A DNA stretch of 64,000 bases from Psychromonas sp. SP041 (GTDB lineage Bacteria > Pseudomonadota > Gammaproteobacteria > Enterobacterales > Psychromonadaceae): assembly GCF_000470315.2 (NCBI RefSeq), contig NZ_CBRF02000026.1, positions 1 to 64,000 of the forward strand. Direction: 5' to 3'. Shown piece by piece: positions 26,014 through 35,686 of this stretch. Both the position numbers and the translations under genes were made by a program. The notes under the pieces are model-generated. The model was not told where the DNA came from. It did no database searches and saw only the letters and a program-made list of their open reading frames with translations. Each line of letters begins with the position of its first letter. Position 1 is the first letter of the stretch.

Positions 26014-27832
26014 CTCTGATGCTTTTTTAAAAACAGTAACAAGCGAACCGGGTGTTTACCGGATGTTCGATATTACTGATACCATTATCTATATCGGTAA
26101 AGCTAAAAACCTTAAAAAGCGTTTAGCGAGTTACTTTAGTCTTACCCAGAAACATCCTAAAACCTTAGCACTCGTTAGCCATATTGTTCGTATTGAAGTG
26201 ACTATTACGCATACGGAAACAGAAGCGTTAATACTTGAACATAACTTCATTAAGCAACATAAACCCAAATATAATGTTCTACTACGAGATGATAAATCTT
26301 ATCCTTACCTGTTCTTAAGTGATCATAAACATCCTCAGTTGACGTTAGTTCGTTCACAAAATAAAAAACGCAAAGGCACTTACTTTGGTCCTTATCCTAG
26401 TGGTGGAGCGGTACGTGAAAGTCTGCATCTAATGCAAAAACTGTTTCCTATACGTCAATGTGAAGATAGCTATTATAAAAACCGTTCTCGTCCTTGTTTG
26501 CAGTACCAACTAAAACGTTGTTTAGGCCCGTGTGTGAATGCTATGCCTGAGCAGGAATATACACATCAAGTGGAATTAGCGACTGCGTTTTTACAAGGTA
26601 AAAGCCAAGATGTCATCGAACAATTAGTGACTGAAATGGAAACGGCCAGCAATACGCTCGAATTTGAAAAAGCAGCGGTTAGACGAGATCAAATTCAATC
26701 GCTGAAAAAAGTACAAGAGCAACAATGGGTCAGTGGTGAAGTAGAGCAGTTAGACGTGTTAGGCTTTGCTTATCAGCACGGCGTGGCAAGTATTCACATG
26801 CTATTTATTCGTCAAGGCCGAGTCTTAGGTAGCCGTAATTACTTTCCTAAAGTGCCTAAAAATAGTTCTCAAGAAGAAGTCCTTAGCAGTTTCTTAAGTC
26901 AGTTTTATCTCTCTGGCCAAAACGGTCGTGCTATCCCTAGAGAGATCTTATTAACCGACGACTTTGCTGATCGTGAAATATTTGAAGAACTATTTTCAGA
27001 ACACAGTGGTTATAAAACTAAACTAAAAATAGTTATGCGAGGAGAACGCTTACGTTTTACTAAGCTCGCAAAAACCAATGCAACAATCGCCTTAAGCACG
27101 CATTTAAGCCAACAGAAGTCTATTCTGCAACGTTACAACCTATTAGAAGAAAAACTTGAATTGACCTCTCCTATTCAACGTATGGAGTGTTATGACATCT
27201 CGCATATGATGGGGGAGAAAACCGTTGCATCCTGTGTGGTATTCAATCGAGAAGGTGCTAAAAAGTCAGATTACCGTCGTTTTAATATTACAGGTATTAC
27301 ACCAGGCGATGATTATGCTGCAATGGGGCAAGTACTCGCGCGACGTTTTAAAGATTTACAAACTGCTGAAACAACACCAGATATCATTTTTATTGATGGT
27401 GGGTTAGGGCAGTTAAACCAAGCAGAAATGATTGTTAGCTCACTCGAACACAATTTCCCTGAAAAATACCCATTGTTAATTGGTATCGCAAAAGGCGTTG
27501 CCCGAAAAGCGGGTGAAGAAACGTTAATATTAGCGGATAGTCACGAAATATTAGAAATTGATAGTCATTCCCCTGCATTGCACCTTATTCAACAAATACG
27601 TGATGAGTCACATCGCTTTGCAATTATGGGACACAGACAACAACGTGACAAAGTAAGACGAACCAGTACCTTAGAAGGTATTGCTGGTGTAGGTGCTAAG
27701 CGTCGTCAAATGCTATTAAATCATTTTGGTGGGTTACAAGGTGTGAAATCAGCTAGCGTTGATGAGTTAGCTAAATTAAATGGTATAAGCAAGAGTTTGG
27801 CGGAAACCATTAGCGAAGCACTGAATCATTAA
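26000..27832 (+). CDS. uvrC: Excinuclease ABC subunit C
   Basis: 610 residues, the same length as E. coli UvrC. It makes the 3' and 5' incisions in nucleotide excision repair with UvrAB. GIY-YIG nuclease (about 12-95) with GVYRMFD and IYIGKAK. A Cys-rich stretch (CLQYQLKRCLGPCV) is near 170, and the UvrB-binding UVR helix is near 205-240. The RNase H-like 5' nuclease includes ECYDISH and FIDGGLGQL. Tandem helix-hairpin-helix at the end. The start ATG 26000 lies in a tandem duplication that also yields a mini-ORF ending on it. Confidence 0.97.
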   Translation: MTKFNSDAFLKTVTSEPGVYRMFDITDTIIYIGKAKNLKKRLASYFSLTQKHPKTLALVSHIVRIEVTITHTETEALILEHNFIKQHKPKYNVLLRDDKSYPYLFLSDHKHPQLTLVRSQNKKRKGTYFGPYPSGGAVRESLHLMQKLFPIRQCEDSYYKNRSRPCLQYQLKRCLGPCVNAMPEQEYTHQVELATAFLQGKSQDVIEQLVTEMETASNTLEFEKAAVRRDQIQSLKKVQEQQWVSGEVEQLDVLGFAYQHGVASIHMLFIRQGRVLGSRNYFPKVPKNSSQEEVLSSFLSQFYLSGQNGRAIPREILLTDDFADREIFEELFSEHSGYKTKLKIVMRGERLRFTKLAKTNATIALSTHLSQQKSILQRYNLLEEKLELTSPIQRMECYDISHMMGEKTVASCVVFNREGAKKSDYRRFNITGITPGDDYAAMGQVLARRFKDLQTAETTPDIIFIDGGLGQLNQAEMIVSSLEHNFPEKYPLLIGIAKGVARKAGEETLILADSHEILEIDSHSPALHLIQQIRDESHRFAIMGHRQQRDKVRRTSTLEGIAGVGAKRRQMLLNHFGGLQGVKSASVDELAKLNGISKSLAETISEALNH

Positions 27833-28019
27833 TAAAATCAGTTTGAATAAAGCGAATCGGTTTTATACACAATAATTTACCAATAACTTTTTAACGCAAA
27901 TAACTCTTTGCTTAACTCTGTGCTTTTATTAAAAAAACTTGCCTTCAATTATGTTTAGCTAATACCATTTTGGATAAGCATAAAACCTATCGAAAGTATT
28001 TTTAGCTTCAATATAAATA

Positions 28020-28176
28020 ATACCAATCTAAATAATTATCTAGTCATTTATGCTTGTTAAAATGAATGCTAGCTTCGTTGTTGATTTTGTAATGAGAACT
28101 AGTTACTGCAATCAACGCCTTACTAGCATCCATTTTTCCTACCTATTCAAGTTATGCACTTATTATTTGAATCCAA
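28020..28176. repeat. MITE-like dispersed repeat, copy 2
   Basis: Orientation is opposite to the copy at 8986-9146. It begins ATACCAATCTAAATAATTAT and its right end carries CCTA...GCACTTATTATTTGAATCC, the complement of the left end of copy 1. The internal arms are GCGTTGATT and AATCAACAACG. Relative to copy 1 the arm bases differ but pairing is kept. The rest of 27833-28299 is AT-rich spacer. Confidence 0.7.
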
Positions 28177-28299
28177 ACAGTTAAAAAAGACATCCTAGTG
28201 CTAAGCATTCATTTTAATTGTTTATTTTATGAGTTAATGGTTTGCATATACAAAGCATAAAGTGCCAAAATAAGCGTGCATACCTTAAAGGATACATTA

Positions 28300-28863
28300 A
28301 TGCTTAACATTCCCAATATACTGACTAGTTTTAGAATTCTTTTGATCCCCGTGTTTGTAGTTATATTTTATCTACCAGCAGAATGGTCAGCACCTGTCGC
28401 AGCGTTTATTTTTTGGCTCGCAGGGGTCACAGATTGGTTGGATGGGTATTTAGCTCGTCGTTTAAATCAACAAACTGCTTTTGGCGCTTTTTTAGATCCC
28501 GTTGCTGATAAAATAATGGTAGCAGTCGCGTTGGTTATGATAGTGGAACATTATGCTGTTATTTGGATAACCGTTCCTGCCATGATAATGATTTGTCGAG
28601 AAATTATCATTTCAGCACTACGTGAATGGATGGCTGAATTAGGTGAAAGAGGGATTGTGGCAGTTTCTTGGATTGGTAAAGTGAAAACTGCTTCGCAAAT
28701 GTTGGCGCTGTTTTTGTTAATTTGGCAATATTCTCCTGCAATGGAATGGGCAGGCTTTATTTTCTTATATATCGCTACTGCATTAACATTGTGGTCGATG
28801 ATCGTTTATTTAAAAGCAGCATGGCCTTTGTTAAAAAAGAGCAATGAGAGCCAAGCAGACTAA
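28300..28863 (+). CDS. pgsA: CDP-diacylglycerol--glycerol-3-phosphate 3-phosphatidyltransferase
   Basis: 187 residues from ATG 28300 ([20 protein letters not shown]), which aligns with E. coli PgsA and has AAAGGAT upstream. An earlier in-frame GTG adds eight residues without support. An inner-membrane enzyme that makes phosphatidylglycerol phosphate. The CDP-alcohol phosphotransferase motif is complete: [20 protein letters not shown] then LDPVADK. Several membrane segments. The uvrY-uvrC-pgsA-tRNA order is the same as in E. coli. Confidence 0.96.
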   Translation: MLNIPNILTSFRILLIPVFVVIFYLPAEWSAPVAAFIFWLAGVTDWLDGYLARRLNQQTAFGAFLDPVADKIMVAVALVMIVEHYAVIWITVPAMIMICREIIISALREWMAELGERGIVAVSWIGKVKTASQMLALFLLIWQYSPAMEWAGFIFLYIATALTLWSMIVYLKAAWPLLKKSNESQAD

Positions 28864-28960
28864 AAGCTGGTTTATATAAGTTAAATTGGCGAATATCTAA
28901 ACGCTTCGTCTAAAAAAACGTCGAACAACTTAAAAGAAGTAAAAAAGGTGATAATTTCTA

Positions 28961-28988
28961 TTGACTCATTGTGAAGAATCATTAGAAT
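28961..28988 (+). promoter_or_regulatory. Sigma-70 promoter of the tRNA-Gly-Cys-Leu operon
   Basis: TTGACT (28961-28966), 16 bp, TAGAAT (28983-28988), then GCGCAC. The GC-rich discriminator suits stringent control. It lies about 58 bp upstream of tRNA-Gly. Confidence 0.8.
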
Positions 28989-29046
28989 GCGCACACATCG
29001 AGAGGGGAAACAGTTTACTAGTTCTTCTTGAGATAAACATAGTGAT

Positions 29047-29122
<76 letters not shown>

Positions 29123-29130
29123 AATGTTTT

Positions 29131-29204
29131 GGCGGAATGGCAGAGTGGCCATGCAGTGGATTGCAAATCCATCCACCTCGGTTCGACTCCGGGTTCCGCC
29201 TCCA
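29131..29204 (+). tRNA. tRNA-Cys (anticodon GCA)
   Basis: A 74-nt tRNA with encoded CCA, acceptor GGCGGAA / TTCCGCC and anticodon loop TTGCAAA (GCA). Second gene of the cluster, 8 bp after tRNA-Gly. Confidence 0.96.
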
Positions 29205-29215
29205 TTACAATCTTT

Positions 29216-29301
29216 GCCCGGGTGGTGAAATCGGTAGACACAAGGGATTTAAAATCCCTCGACTTATGGTCGTGACGGTTCAAGTCCGTCTCCGGGCACC
29301 A
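29216..29301 (+). tRNA. tRNA-Leu (anticodon TAA)
   Basis: An 86-nt class II tRNA with long variable arm, acceptor GCCCGGG / CCGGGC, anticodon loop TTTAAAA (TAA) and encoded CCA. Third gene of the cluster. A decayed partial copy follows at 29416-29476. Confidence 0.96.
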
Positions 29302-29311
29302 ATTTCATAAA

Positions 29312-29338
29312 AGAACCAGCTTATAGCTGGTTTTTTTA
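29312..29338 (+). terminator. Terminator of the tRNA-Gly-Cys-Leu operon
   Basis: AACCAGC-TTATA-GCTGGTT followed by a T-run, then ATATCTAAAATTTGAG. The hairpin and the trailing segment are nearly the same as those at 908-957 after the leftward tRNA operon, although the two tRNA sets are unrelated. Confidence 0.9.
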
Positions 29339-29415
29339 TATCTAAAATTTGAGTTTTCGATTTATAAGCGTTTTGGCTATACCAAGCTGAATGTAATTGA
29401 GGTTCTCTGGCCTTT

Positions 29416-29476
29416 GATAATAAAATCCCCGCATCTAATTCTGGTCGTGACGTTTCAAGTCCGTTTCTAGGCAGCA
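29416..29476 (+). pseudogene. Partial, decayed copy of tRNA-Leu (TAA) 3' half
   Basis: The stretch from TAAAATCCC through TGGTCGTGACG, TTCAAGTCCGT and GCAGCAATTTCATAAAAG lines up with the anticodon-stem-to-CCA part of the tRNA-Leu at 29216-29301. The following terminator is also copied but broken (CCTGCTTATAG then TTTTTTA). The 5' half and the anticodon loop are lost, so it is not functional. Confidence 0.75.
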
Positions 29477-29523
29477 ATTTCATAAAAGAACCTGCTTATA
29501 GTTTTTTATATCTAAAATTTGAG

Positions 29524-30176
29524 CGTAACTATTAACCCTTGTTCTTTATTCTATTATCTTCTTTTTTTATCTGTCATCTTCTTAAATTATCTTAATGCTG
29601 ATCAGCTTAATTTAGCCAGTTTACTTTGTTGGGGTCGATACCCCTTATTAAGCTATCTAAATAGAACTGAGGCTGTTTTTCCTCTTTTTATTAATGATGA
29701 GTGGATAGTTTTTGGTTCTCTCTAATAACGCTATTAATGGCTTTATTTAACGCATTCTATTTTGTTATCGTAAATTAGTTTGAAGTAAATGATGCGAACT
29801 CAGGAATATCTAGGTTTTTCAGATTCGATTTGTGATGGTTTTTTCTTTTACAAGGCTTAAGTACTTGGCTAATAAGTTAGCTGGCTAATAGGTTAATAAA
29901 TTACTTTATCTAGCAGCATACTGTCGACTATTTATACATCAAAGTAAGTTTAATATGACTTGTACGGCCTTAAATTAAAAAATAACCCCAAATGGGTGTC
30001 GAATTATTTTACCATTTAAATTAATTTAATAAATGAGTTTAATTATCTTATTGAAAATAAACAGATATTTTTTATGGCATGGTTCATGCTTTATACCATG
30101 TTAGAGATACCTCGAAATAGTTTATACATTACCTACTAATTATTATATTAGGGTAATGAACCAAAGGATAATACAT
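29524..30176. other. Intergenic, about 650 bp, AT-rich
   Basis: Between the tRNA-Leu remnant and the PEP-CTERM gene. It holds scattered AT-rich sequence and small imperfect palindromes (for example CCCCAAATGGGT near 29986). A 68-residue frame at 29519-29725 has no convincing features and is not called as a gene. Confidence 0.45.
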
Positions 30177-30866
30177 ATGTTAAATTCAAAAAGACTTTTG
30201 ATTGCTGTTACAACTAGCTTTTACTTAATGTCAGCATTAGTAGCGACAAACGTACAAGCTTCTTTAATTACTACAACACCAGACACTATCATTAGTGTTT
30301 CATTAGATGGTGACGTTGACTCAGCTGGTTCTGTTAACAGTGGTTCATTATCTAGTACTGAAGTGATTGCACGTGAACGAGCTAACTTATCTCAAGAAGG
30401 TTTACGTATTGCAACTTTCCTTGATTTTGATTTAAGTTACTTAACATCAGATATCGTTAATGCTTCAACGTTCTCTGCATTATTTGAAATTGATTTTGTT
30501 TCTCGTGTTAACTCAATTAATGATTTAAGCATTTTATTAGGACAAGTTGAAAGCGCATGGAGTGATGAGTCTGGTTCTTTACCTTTGTTTGAATATGCAG
30601 CTGCTTCAACTAACCAATCTGTAGTAGTAGATAACGTTAAGACTGATTCATTTGAAACTTATACTGTTGATGTAACTAGTATTATCCAAGATTGGGTAAA
30701 CGGCGATACAGAAAACTATGGTTTTGTTATCTTTGGTGCTGATACTGTTTTCCAAGGTGCTGGATTTAACAATGCATCACTAGTTGTTGATGTACCAGAG
30801 CCTTCTACTATCGCTATCTTTGCATTCGGCCTATTAGCTTTAGTCTCTCGTAAAGTTAAAAAGTAA
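30177..30866 (+). CDS. Exported PEP-CTERM protein, possible DNRLRE-type domain
   Basis: 229 residues from ATG 30177, chosen because AAAGGAT sits 7 bp before it; an ATG 21 bp upstream has poor spacing. Signal peptide about 1-32, ending NVQAS. The middle (about 60-195) is beta-rich and ends VTSIIQDWVNGDTENYGFVI, a pattern seen in DNRLRE/carbohydrate-module-like secreted proteins. The C-terminus is a clear PEP-CTERM signal: VPEPSTIAIFAFGLLALV then RKVKK, which is read by exosortase (EpsH/XrtA types). No exosortase gene is in the window. Function unknown; probably a surface or matrix protein. Confidence 0.85.
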   Translation: MLNSKRLLIAVTTSFYLMSALVATNVQASLITTTPDTIISVSLDGDVDSAGSVNSGSLSSTEVIARERANLSQEGLRIATFLDFDLSYLTSDIVNASTFSALFEIDFVSRVNSINDLSILLGQVESAWSDESGSLPLFEYAAASTNQSVVVDNVKTDSFETYTVDVTSIIQDWVNGDTENYGFVIFGADTVFQGAGFNNASLVVDVPEPSTIAIFAFGLLALVSRKVKK

Positions 30867-30900
30867 CTTTAATTTTCGAATCAATATTCGAATAATATAA

Positions 30901-30932
30901 AACACCAATTTTCATAATTGGTGTTTTTTTTT
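30901..30932 (+). terminator. Terminator of the PEP-CTERM gene
   Basis: A perfect 10-bp stem AACACCAATT / AATTGGTGTT with a TTCAT loop, followed by seven or more T residues, 35 bp after the stop. Confidence 0.92.
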
Positions 30933-31090
30933 ACTTAATGATTATAGGCAATACATTTCATAGATTAGATTTTACAATCGCTTCATCTGAATAGCCTTAC
31001 CTAATAACCTCTTATTTAAAATCTCCTTGCTACTTTGATTACTTTGACCGTTTCGATTACTCAGTAATATCATGCCTTTTTAAAATCGTT

Positions 31091-31200
31091 ATCCCGATTA
31101 CATTAAATAAGTGATCTAAATTTTGCGCAGGAAAAATGACTTAGTTTAAGGCGTAAATTGAGGCTTTTCGAAGATTAACTTCGTTAATCGTCTATCGGTA
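31091..31200. repeat. MITE-like dispersed repeat, copy 3 (partial)
   Basis: ATTAAATAAGTGATC, then TTGCGCAGGAAAAAT, then TTTAAGGCGTAAATTGAGG follow the left half of the copy at 8986-9146 in order. The right half is missing or replaced by CGAAGATTAACTTCGTTAATCG, itself an inverted repeat. The rest of 30935-31362 is AT-rich without genes. Confidence 0.6.
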
Positions 31201-31362
31201 TGTTTGATATGACTGTAAATTGAAAAACTATTTAGTTGATGTGTTTTGTAGATCGGGTGTTTCATATTAATAAGGTTGTATTAGTTATTATCGTATTTTG
31301 GCTTAAATATTAAGTTTAAATACTAGGTGTAAATTACAGTGAGGAATCTACACCTTATAAAA

Positions 31363-31391
31363 AGCCCTTTATGAGAAACACATAAAGGGCT
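31363..31391 (-). terminator. Terminator of the exeM-like gene
   Basis: AGCCCTTTATG and CATAAAGGGCT form an 11-bp stem; on the minus strand TTTTTATAAGG follows. It lies 40 bp beyond the nuclease stop. Confidence 0.88.
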
Positions 31392-31431
31392 GATATTAAT
31401 TGCTAATATAGATTAAGCTTTAGCAGTTGCT

Positions 31432-34392
31432 TTAACTTTGTTGACGACGTCTTAAACGCCATCCAGCAAAGCCTAGTAGTGATAACAATGTGAATATGTT
31501 GCTACTACCACCGCTAGTGTCGTCAGCGTTATTATCTGTATCTTCTTCTGTCGTTAACGTGTAGTCGTTTGTTGCAACTAATTCATCACCTATAAAGCTA
31601 GATACTGTTACATCTCCTGCGCTAGCCTCTTTTACTTCAACCGTTGCCCAGCCTTGTGTTATTTGCTCTTCAGTTAAGTCTATTGAACCCGTTTGGCTTG
31701 TTGCTGCTCGCGAACTTTCAACTTCTGAAATAACTGCATTTACATTGGTGCCTATTTGTAAACTATTGAAAGTAGAAGCGGTTAGATCAACAACTACAGT
31801 GAATGTACCATCTTCATCAATCGTTGTTGTTTGAACGGGCAATGAAACAGGTTCACTTGGTAATGAAATACTTTCACCTAAATCACTCTCTATACCGAAG
31901 TTTAAAACGATGATAGCAGGATCGTGATCTGATGAGCGGTAAGCATCGTTATAAATGTTTACATCACCAAAGTCGTAATCATATTGAAATAAACCGCTTT
32001 CTATTGAGTTAATATTCCAATGTGCAGCATCAACGACTAGTTCGCCAAGCTCTTCATCTACTAAAATGTAATCTAATGTACCGACTTCATCATTGAATGA
32101 GTAGCTTAAACCCTCTTCTTCAAATTTAGCTAGTGTATCGATATAGCCATAACTCTCAGTTAATGTCGCACCATCTGGACCATGTAACTCTTCACCTAGC
32201 TCATCACTGTCACCACCAATATAAGTGTAAGCTGCAGCCTTAAGTTCATAACCTGTTTCTGCATTATCTTGGTTGGTTAATAGTAGAAGCGGGTCTTCAC
32301 TTGCATACGCATTTAGGTCACCCACAATCATGGTGTAACCTTCTTTCTCCGCTAAAGAGTTAGCTAATTGGAAAGCACCAGATACACGGAAGTTTTCACA
32401 ACTACCTTGTAAATCAGTATCGGCTAATTGTTCATCGGTTATAACATCTTCATAACAGGTAGAGCCTTTAGATTTTAAATGATTAACAGAAATCGTTAGT
32501 TTTTTATCTGTGCCAACCACTGTAAAAGTAGGCGTTACCGCGTCACGCATGTAATTATCACCAGATTCAGAACCAGTCTCAGGTGCATGTTGTTGTGGCA
32601 TTTCTATCACATCAAACTCGTCTAAACTTAATTTATTAGCACGGTAGATGGCTTGATTAGTAATGGCATCGGTACCGATGTAATCGTAGTCTTCACTAGA
32701 CGCGATAGTGTATTGCTTATCTTCATCTAATGCTTCGTTTAATGCTGTTACCAACGCAACGATTGCGGAATCTTCTGAAAAACCATTATTTTCAACTTCC
32801 ATTAACCCTACAAAGTCAGCATCAAGCGCAACTAATGCTGCGACAATTTTGGCTGTTTGCACTTCCAAATCATCTGCATTGTCAGCACCACGATTGCTAC
32901 CGTTTGGATTTTCTGCACCGCCCACTTCTGAGTTAAAGTAGTTCAATACGTTAAATGTAGCGATTTTTAGGTCACCAGACTCAATAACAGGCGCAACTGT
33001 ACGATCGACACCTTCATGATCAAAGTTTTCTGCTGCTAATTGATTATCAACATATAAACGGAATTCCGAGAATGAGTAACCAATAAAACCTTGCATACCG
33101 TCAACCGTTGCACCAACACGTAAATAATCATCGGTTGTGCCTGTACCGTTATCTTCACCGAAATCTTCATACCAAGGCACGATTCCATCTTCAGCTTCTG
33201 TCGCTGTTTCAATAAATAGACGATTTAAAGCATTATTTTCCGTTTGTTCAATTGCGCCTGCTGATCCTGGGTTGTTATTTTGGTTTGGCTGACGGTTGAT
33301 ATCACCATGAGCAAGTACCATGTTGTTTCTGAAACTATCAAAGTCGAAACCAAAAGTACGTGTGATTTTCATGTCAGAACCAGTGTTTAACTCGATAAAC
33401 ATACCTTCATAACGTTCTAAGGTACCTTCAAAATTATCATCAGTGTCTAACGTTTCTAATGTCGTTGCCGTAATTGGGCTATTACTACCCGTTGCCTCTA
33501 CAAATTCAGCTGAAAGTTGTGTCCAATTAAAGGACTCTGTTGCTTGACCATAAGCAACTACTTCATCGCCTACTGTTAAGTCTAAACCTGATACTGCACT
33601 GTAACTTACAAAAATACCATCGGATGTTGTTACGTCACCATCACCCGTTGCATCCTGCATAAAAAATCCAACAGGTAAGTCACTACCTAAAGAAGCCGTT
33701 TGGATGTGTGTCACAATACCTGTTACTTTAAACACTTCTTCTGAGTCAAACTCAAAGTTATCAGGATCGGTGAATGGTGAACTTTCACCGTTACCTTGTA
33801 GTTGCATGATGGTAACTTCAGCATCAAATTCAGGTACTGTTGCTTGAGTGGCTTCAGTTAATTCACTAATGCTACCTAAGTTGCTTGAATCATCTGTTGC
33901 TAAGATTTGCCAATCTGCACTGTTGTAAACTGTTTTTGGTGTTTGATCAAAAGCACGTACTAATGTGACATTTGGATTCCAATCAACATCACCAAATTCA
34001 CCAGCAACATCATGTGCAACGCCATTGATAAACAAGGCAATTGGATCATCACCGTTAAAGTTTAATGGGCTACCGCCTACTGTACTATCTGCTTCAGCTA
34101 GTATTGCATCGTTTGCATTTGTATTCGCTAATACATATACATCCCCAGCTTCAATCGTAACTTCGCTTAAATCAAAAGAAGTGTTTGTTGCTAAATCTTC
34201 TAATGACGTTCCACCATTAGTACTACGAGCTAGAGTATAGCCCGTGAGAGTGACTGCATTAGTTCCAGTATTAGCGATTTCAATCGCTTTATTATTACTA
34301 CTACCTTCAATAATTTCTGAAATGAAAATATCGGCTTGTGTTGGTGCTGAAAGAGCAAATGCTATACCTGCTGCTAATAAACTTTTATTCAT
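31432..34392 (-). CDS. ExeM/NucH-type extracellular nuclease with GlyGly-CTERM tail
   Basis: 986 residues. Signal peptide about 1-20 (MNKSLLAAGIAFALSAPTQA). A lamin-tail-like domain (about 20-165) follows, then an OB-like region (about 190-340), then an endonuclease/exonuclease/phosphatase domain (about 475-850) with IATFNVLNYF, GLMEVENNG, VNHLKSKG, VGDLNAY and SSDHDPAII. The last residues, GGSSNIFTLLSLLGFAGW then RLRRRQ, are a GlyGly-CTERM signal handled by rhombosortase and type II secretion. Relatives (Shewanella ExeM, Vibrio Xds) degrade extracellular DNA in biofilms and for phosphate supply. An ArgR-like palindrome lies about 90 bp upstream. Confidence 0.92.
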   Translation of the reverse strand: MNKSLLAAGIAFALSAPTQADIFISEIIEGSSNNKAIEIANTGTNAVTLTGYTLARSTNGGTSLEDLATNTSFDLSEVTIEAGDVYVLANTNANDAILAEADSTVGGSPLNFNGDDPIALFINGVAHDVAGEFGDVDWNPNVTLVRAFDQTPKTVYNSADWQILATDDSSNLGSISELTEATQATVPEFDAEVTIMQLQGNGESSPFTDPDNFEFDSEEVFKVTGIVTHIQTASLGSDLPVGFFMQDATGDGDVTTSDGIFVSYSAVSGLDLTVGDEVVAYGQATESFNWTQLSAEFVEATGSNSPITATTLETLDTDDNFEGTLERYEGMFIELNTGSDMKITRTFGFDFDSFRNNMVLAHGDINRQPNQNNNPGSAGAIEQTENNALNRLFIETATEAEDGIVPWYEDFGEDNGTGTTDDYLRVGATVDGMQGFIGYSFSEFRLYVDNQLAAENFDHEGVDRTVAPVIESGDLKIATFNVLNYFNSEVGGAENPNGSNRGADNADDLEVQTAKIVAALVALDADFVGLMEVENNGFSEDSAIVALVTALNEALDEDKQYTIASSEDYDYIGTDAITNQAIYRANKLSLDEFDVIEMPQQHAPETGSESGDNYMRDAVTPTFTVVGTDKKLTISVNHLKSKGSTCYEDVITDEQLADTDLQGSCENFRVSGAFQLANSLAEKEGYTMIVGDLNAYASEDPLLLLTNQDNAETGYELKAAAYTYIGGDSDELGEELHGPDGATLTESYGYIDTLAKFEEEGLSYSFNDEVGTLDYILVDEELGELVVDAAHWNINSIESGLFQYDYDFGDVNIYNDAYRSSDHDPAIIVLNFGIESDLGESISLPSEPVSLPVQTTTIDEDGTFTVVVDLTASTFNSLQIGTNVNAVISEVESSRAATSQTGSIDLTEEQITQGWATVEVKEASAGDVTVSSFIGDELVATNDYTLTTEEDTDNNADDTSGGSSNIFTLLSLLGFAGWRLRRRQQS

Positions 34393-34479
34393 AAATCCCT
34401 CTATTCTTTCTTATTAAATACATTTAAAAAACCAAAACACCTAGAAAAATCATGCATAGTGTGTGGTGGTGATAAGTTG

Positions 34480-34497
34480 ATTGAATATTTATTCAAT
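34480..34497. promoter_or_regulatory. 18-bp palindrome resembling an ArgR box
   Basis: ATTGAATA-TT-TATTCAAT is a perfect palindrome and fits the ArgR consensus WNTGAATWWWWATTCANW at every fixed position. A partial second site (ATTGAATAAATAT) lies at 34536-34548, so the 13-bp arm recurs inverted. It is about 90 bp upstream of the nuclease start. The region is very AT-rich, so chance is possible. The rest of 34393-34728 shows no gene. Confidence 0.4.
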
Positions 34498-34728
34498 TGA
34501 AAGGCTGCATAATAAGCACCTTGTGTGACAATATTATTGAATAAATATGACCGTATAATGTTGATTTTAACTACCTAAAAACAAGTGCTTTTAATTAAAA
34601 CAATTACTTAGAGTCTTTTTGATTGTAATGTAAGTGTATTAAGTTGACCAGAGGGTTAGGAAATATAGTTGAATAATTATTTTAAGTTAATCGATAAGTA
34701 ATACTTGTCGTTCTACAGAAGAGGCGAA

Positions 34729-35604
34729 TCAAGCGCGTTTTTGAATGAACAGTCCGACTATGATTAATATGAGACCAATCACGGTAGCAGGGTAGATAGT
34801 TTCTCCAATAATCTGACTTAATAATAATAGAGAGACAAAAGGGGATATAAAAATTAAATTACTAATTTTGCTGGTGCTTTCAGCGTATTTTAATGCTGTT
34901 AGCCAAGCAACAAAAGCAAGTCCCATCTCAAATAACCCGATATAAATAGCTCCTAGCCAACCTTGCCAAGCGGTTATATAAATATCATCGAAGGTTAAGA
35001 CGGTGAGTATGATCATAGGCAAACTGCATAAAAAGCATAATGATAATGCAATCATAGGATCTGCATCATTTTTACTGTTAAATATCCAATAACAGGCCCA
35101 AAGAATCGTGCTTAGTAAAGCTAATGTAACACCTAAAGGGCTTACAAAATCAAGCGCCAGTAAGTCACCTTTAGTCGCTATGATCAAGGCGCCTAAGTAA
35201 CCTAATGTAATAGCAATAATATCGTTACGGCGTAACTTCTGTCCTAATACGGGAACGGCTAATAAAGATAGCGTAATAGCCCAAGTGTAATTAAGGGACT
35301 GTGCTTGTTGCGCGGGTAATAAGTCATAGGCTTGAAAAAGTAGGAGGTAATATAAAAAAGGATTAATTGCGCCCATTAATAGATAAAAGTAAGGGCGCTG
35401 TATGAAGCTCGCTTTAAGTAAACTTATTTTATGCTGACGATAGCAGATAATAAGTAATACAGCGCTACTTACCAAACTTGCTACAAGCAACATTTGTAAG
35501 GCACTGAAATAAGTTAAGGTAATTTTAAAAGCAGTGGCCACAGTGGACCACATTAATACAGCTAATAAAGCAAACAGCGTTGCTGTTTTTTGATTTTTGA
35601 TCAT
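34729..35604 (-). CDS. EamA/DMT-family transporter
   Basis: 291 residues with ten hydrophobic segments arranged as two EamA repeats (about 5-135 and 150-288). The first repeat starts LFALLAVLMWSTVATAFK and the second SPLGVTLALLSTILWACYW, the usual EamA openings. The substrate cannot be told from sequence; drug/metabolite transporters of this type export amino acids or metabolites. It stands alone: tesA lies upstream on the same strand, 82 bp away, with an AT-rich gap that could hold a promoter. Confidence 0.88.
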   Translation of the reverse strand: MIKNQKTATLFALLAVLMWSTVATAFKITLTYFSALQMLLVASLVSSAVLLIICYRQHKISLLKASFIQRPYFYLLMGAINPFLYYLLLFQAYDLLPAQQAQSLNYTWAITLSLLAVPVLGQKLRRNDIIAITLGYLGALIIATKGDLLALDFVSPLGVTLALLSTILWACYWIFNSKNDADPMIALSLCFLCSLPMIILTVLTFDDIYITAWQGWLGAIYIGLFEMGLAFVAWLTALKYAESTSKISNLIFISPFVSLLLLSQIIGETIYPATVIGLILIIVGLFIQKRA

Positions 35605-35686
35605 GATCCTAACTCTACTAACGAACGTAATTCATTTTTAAAGCATTTTGATCATCAACGCTATATTTTTATTAGTTTTGGGCTGA

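Noticed and set aside
34265-34392. Possible secretion-tail or repeat at the nuclease N-terminus
   Set aside because: It is simply the signal peptide followed by the lamin-tail-like domain; nothing unusual.
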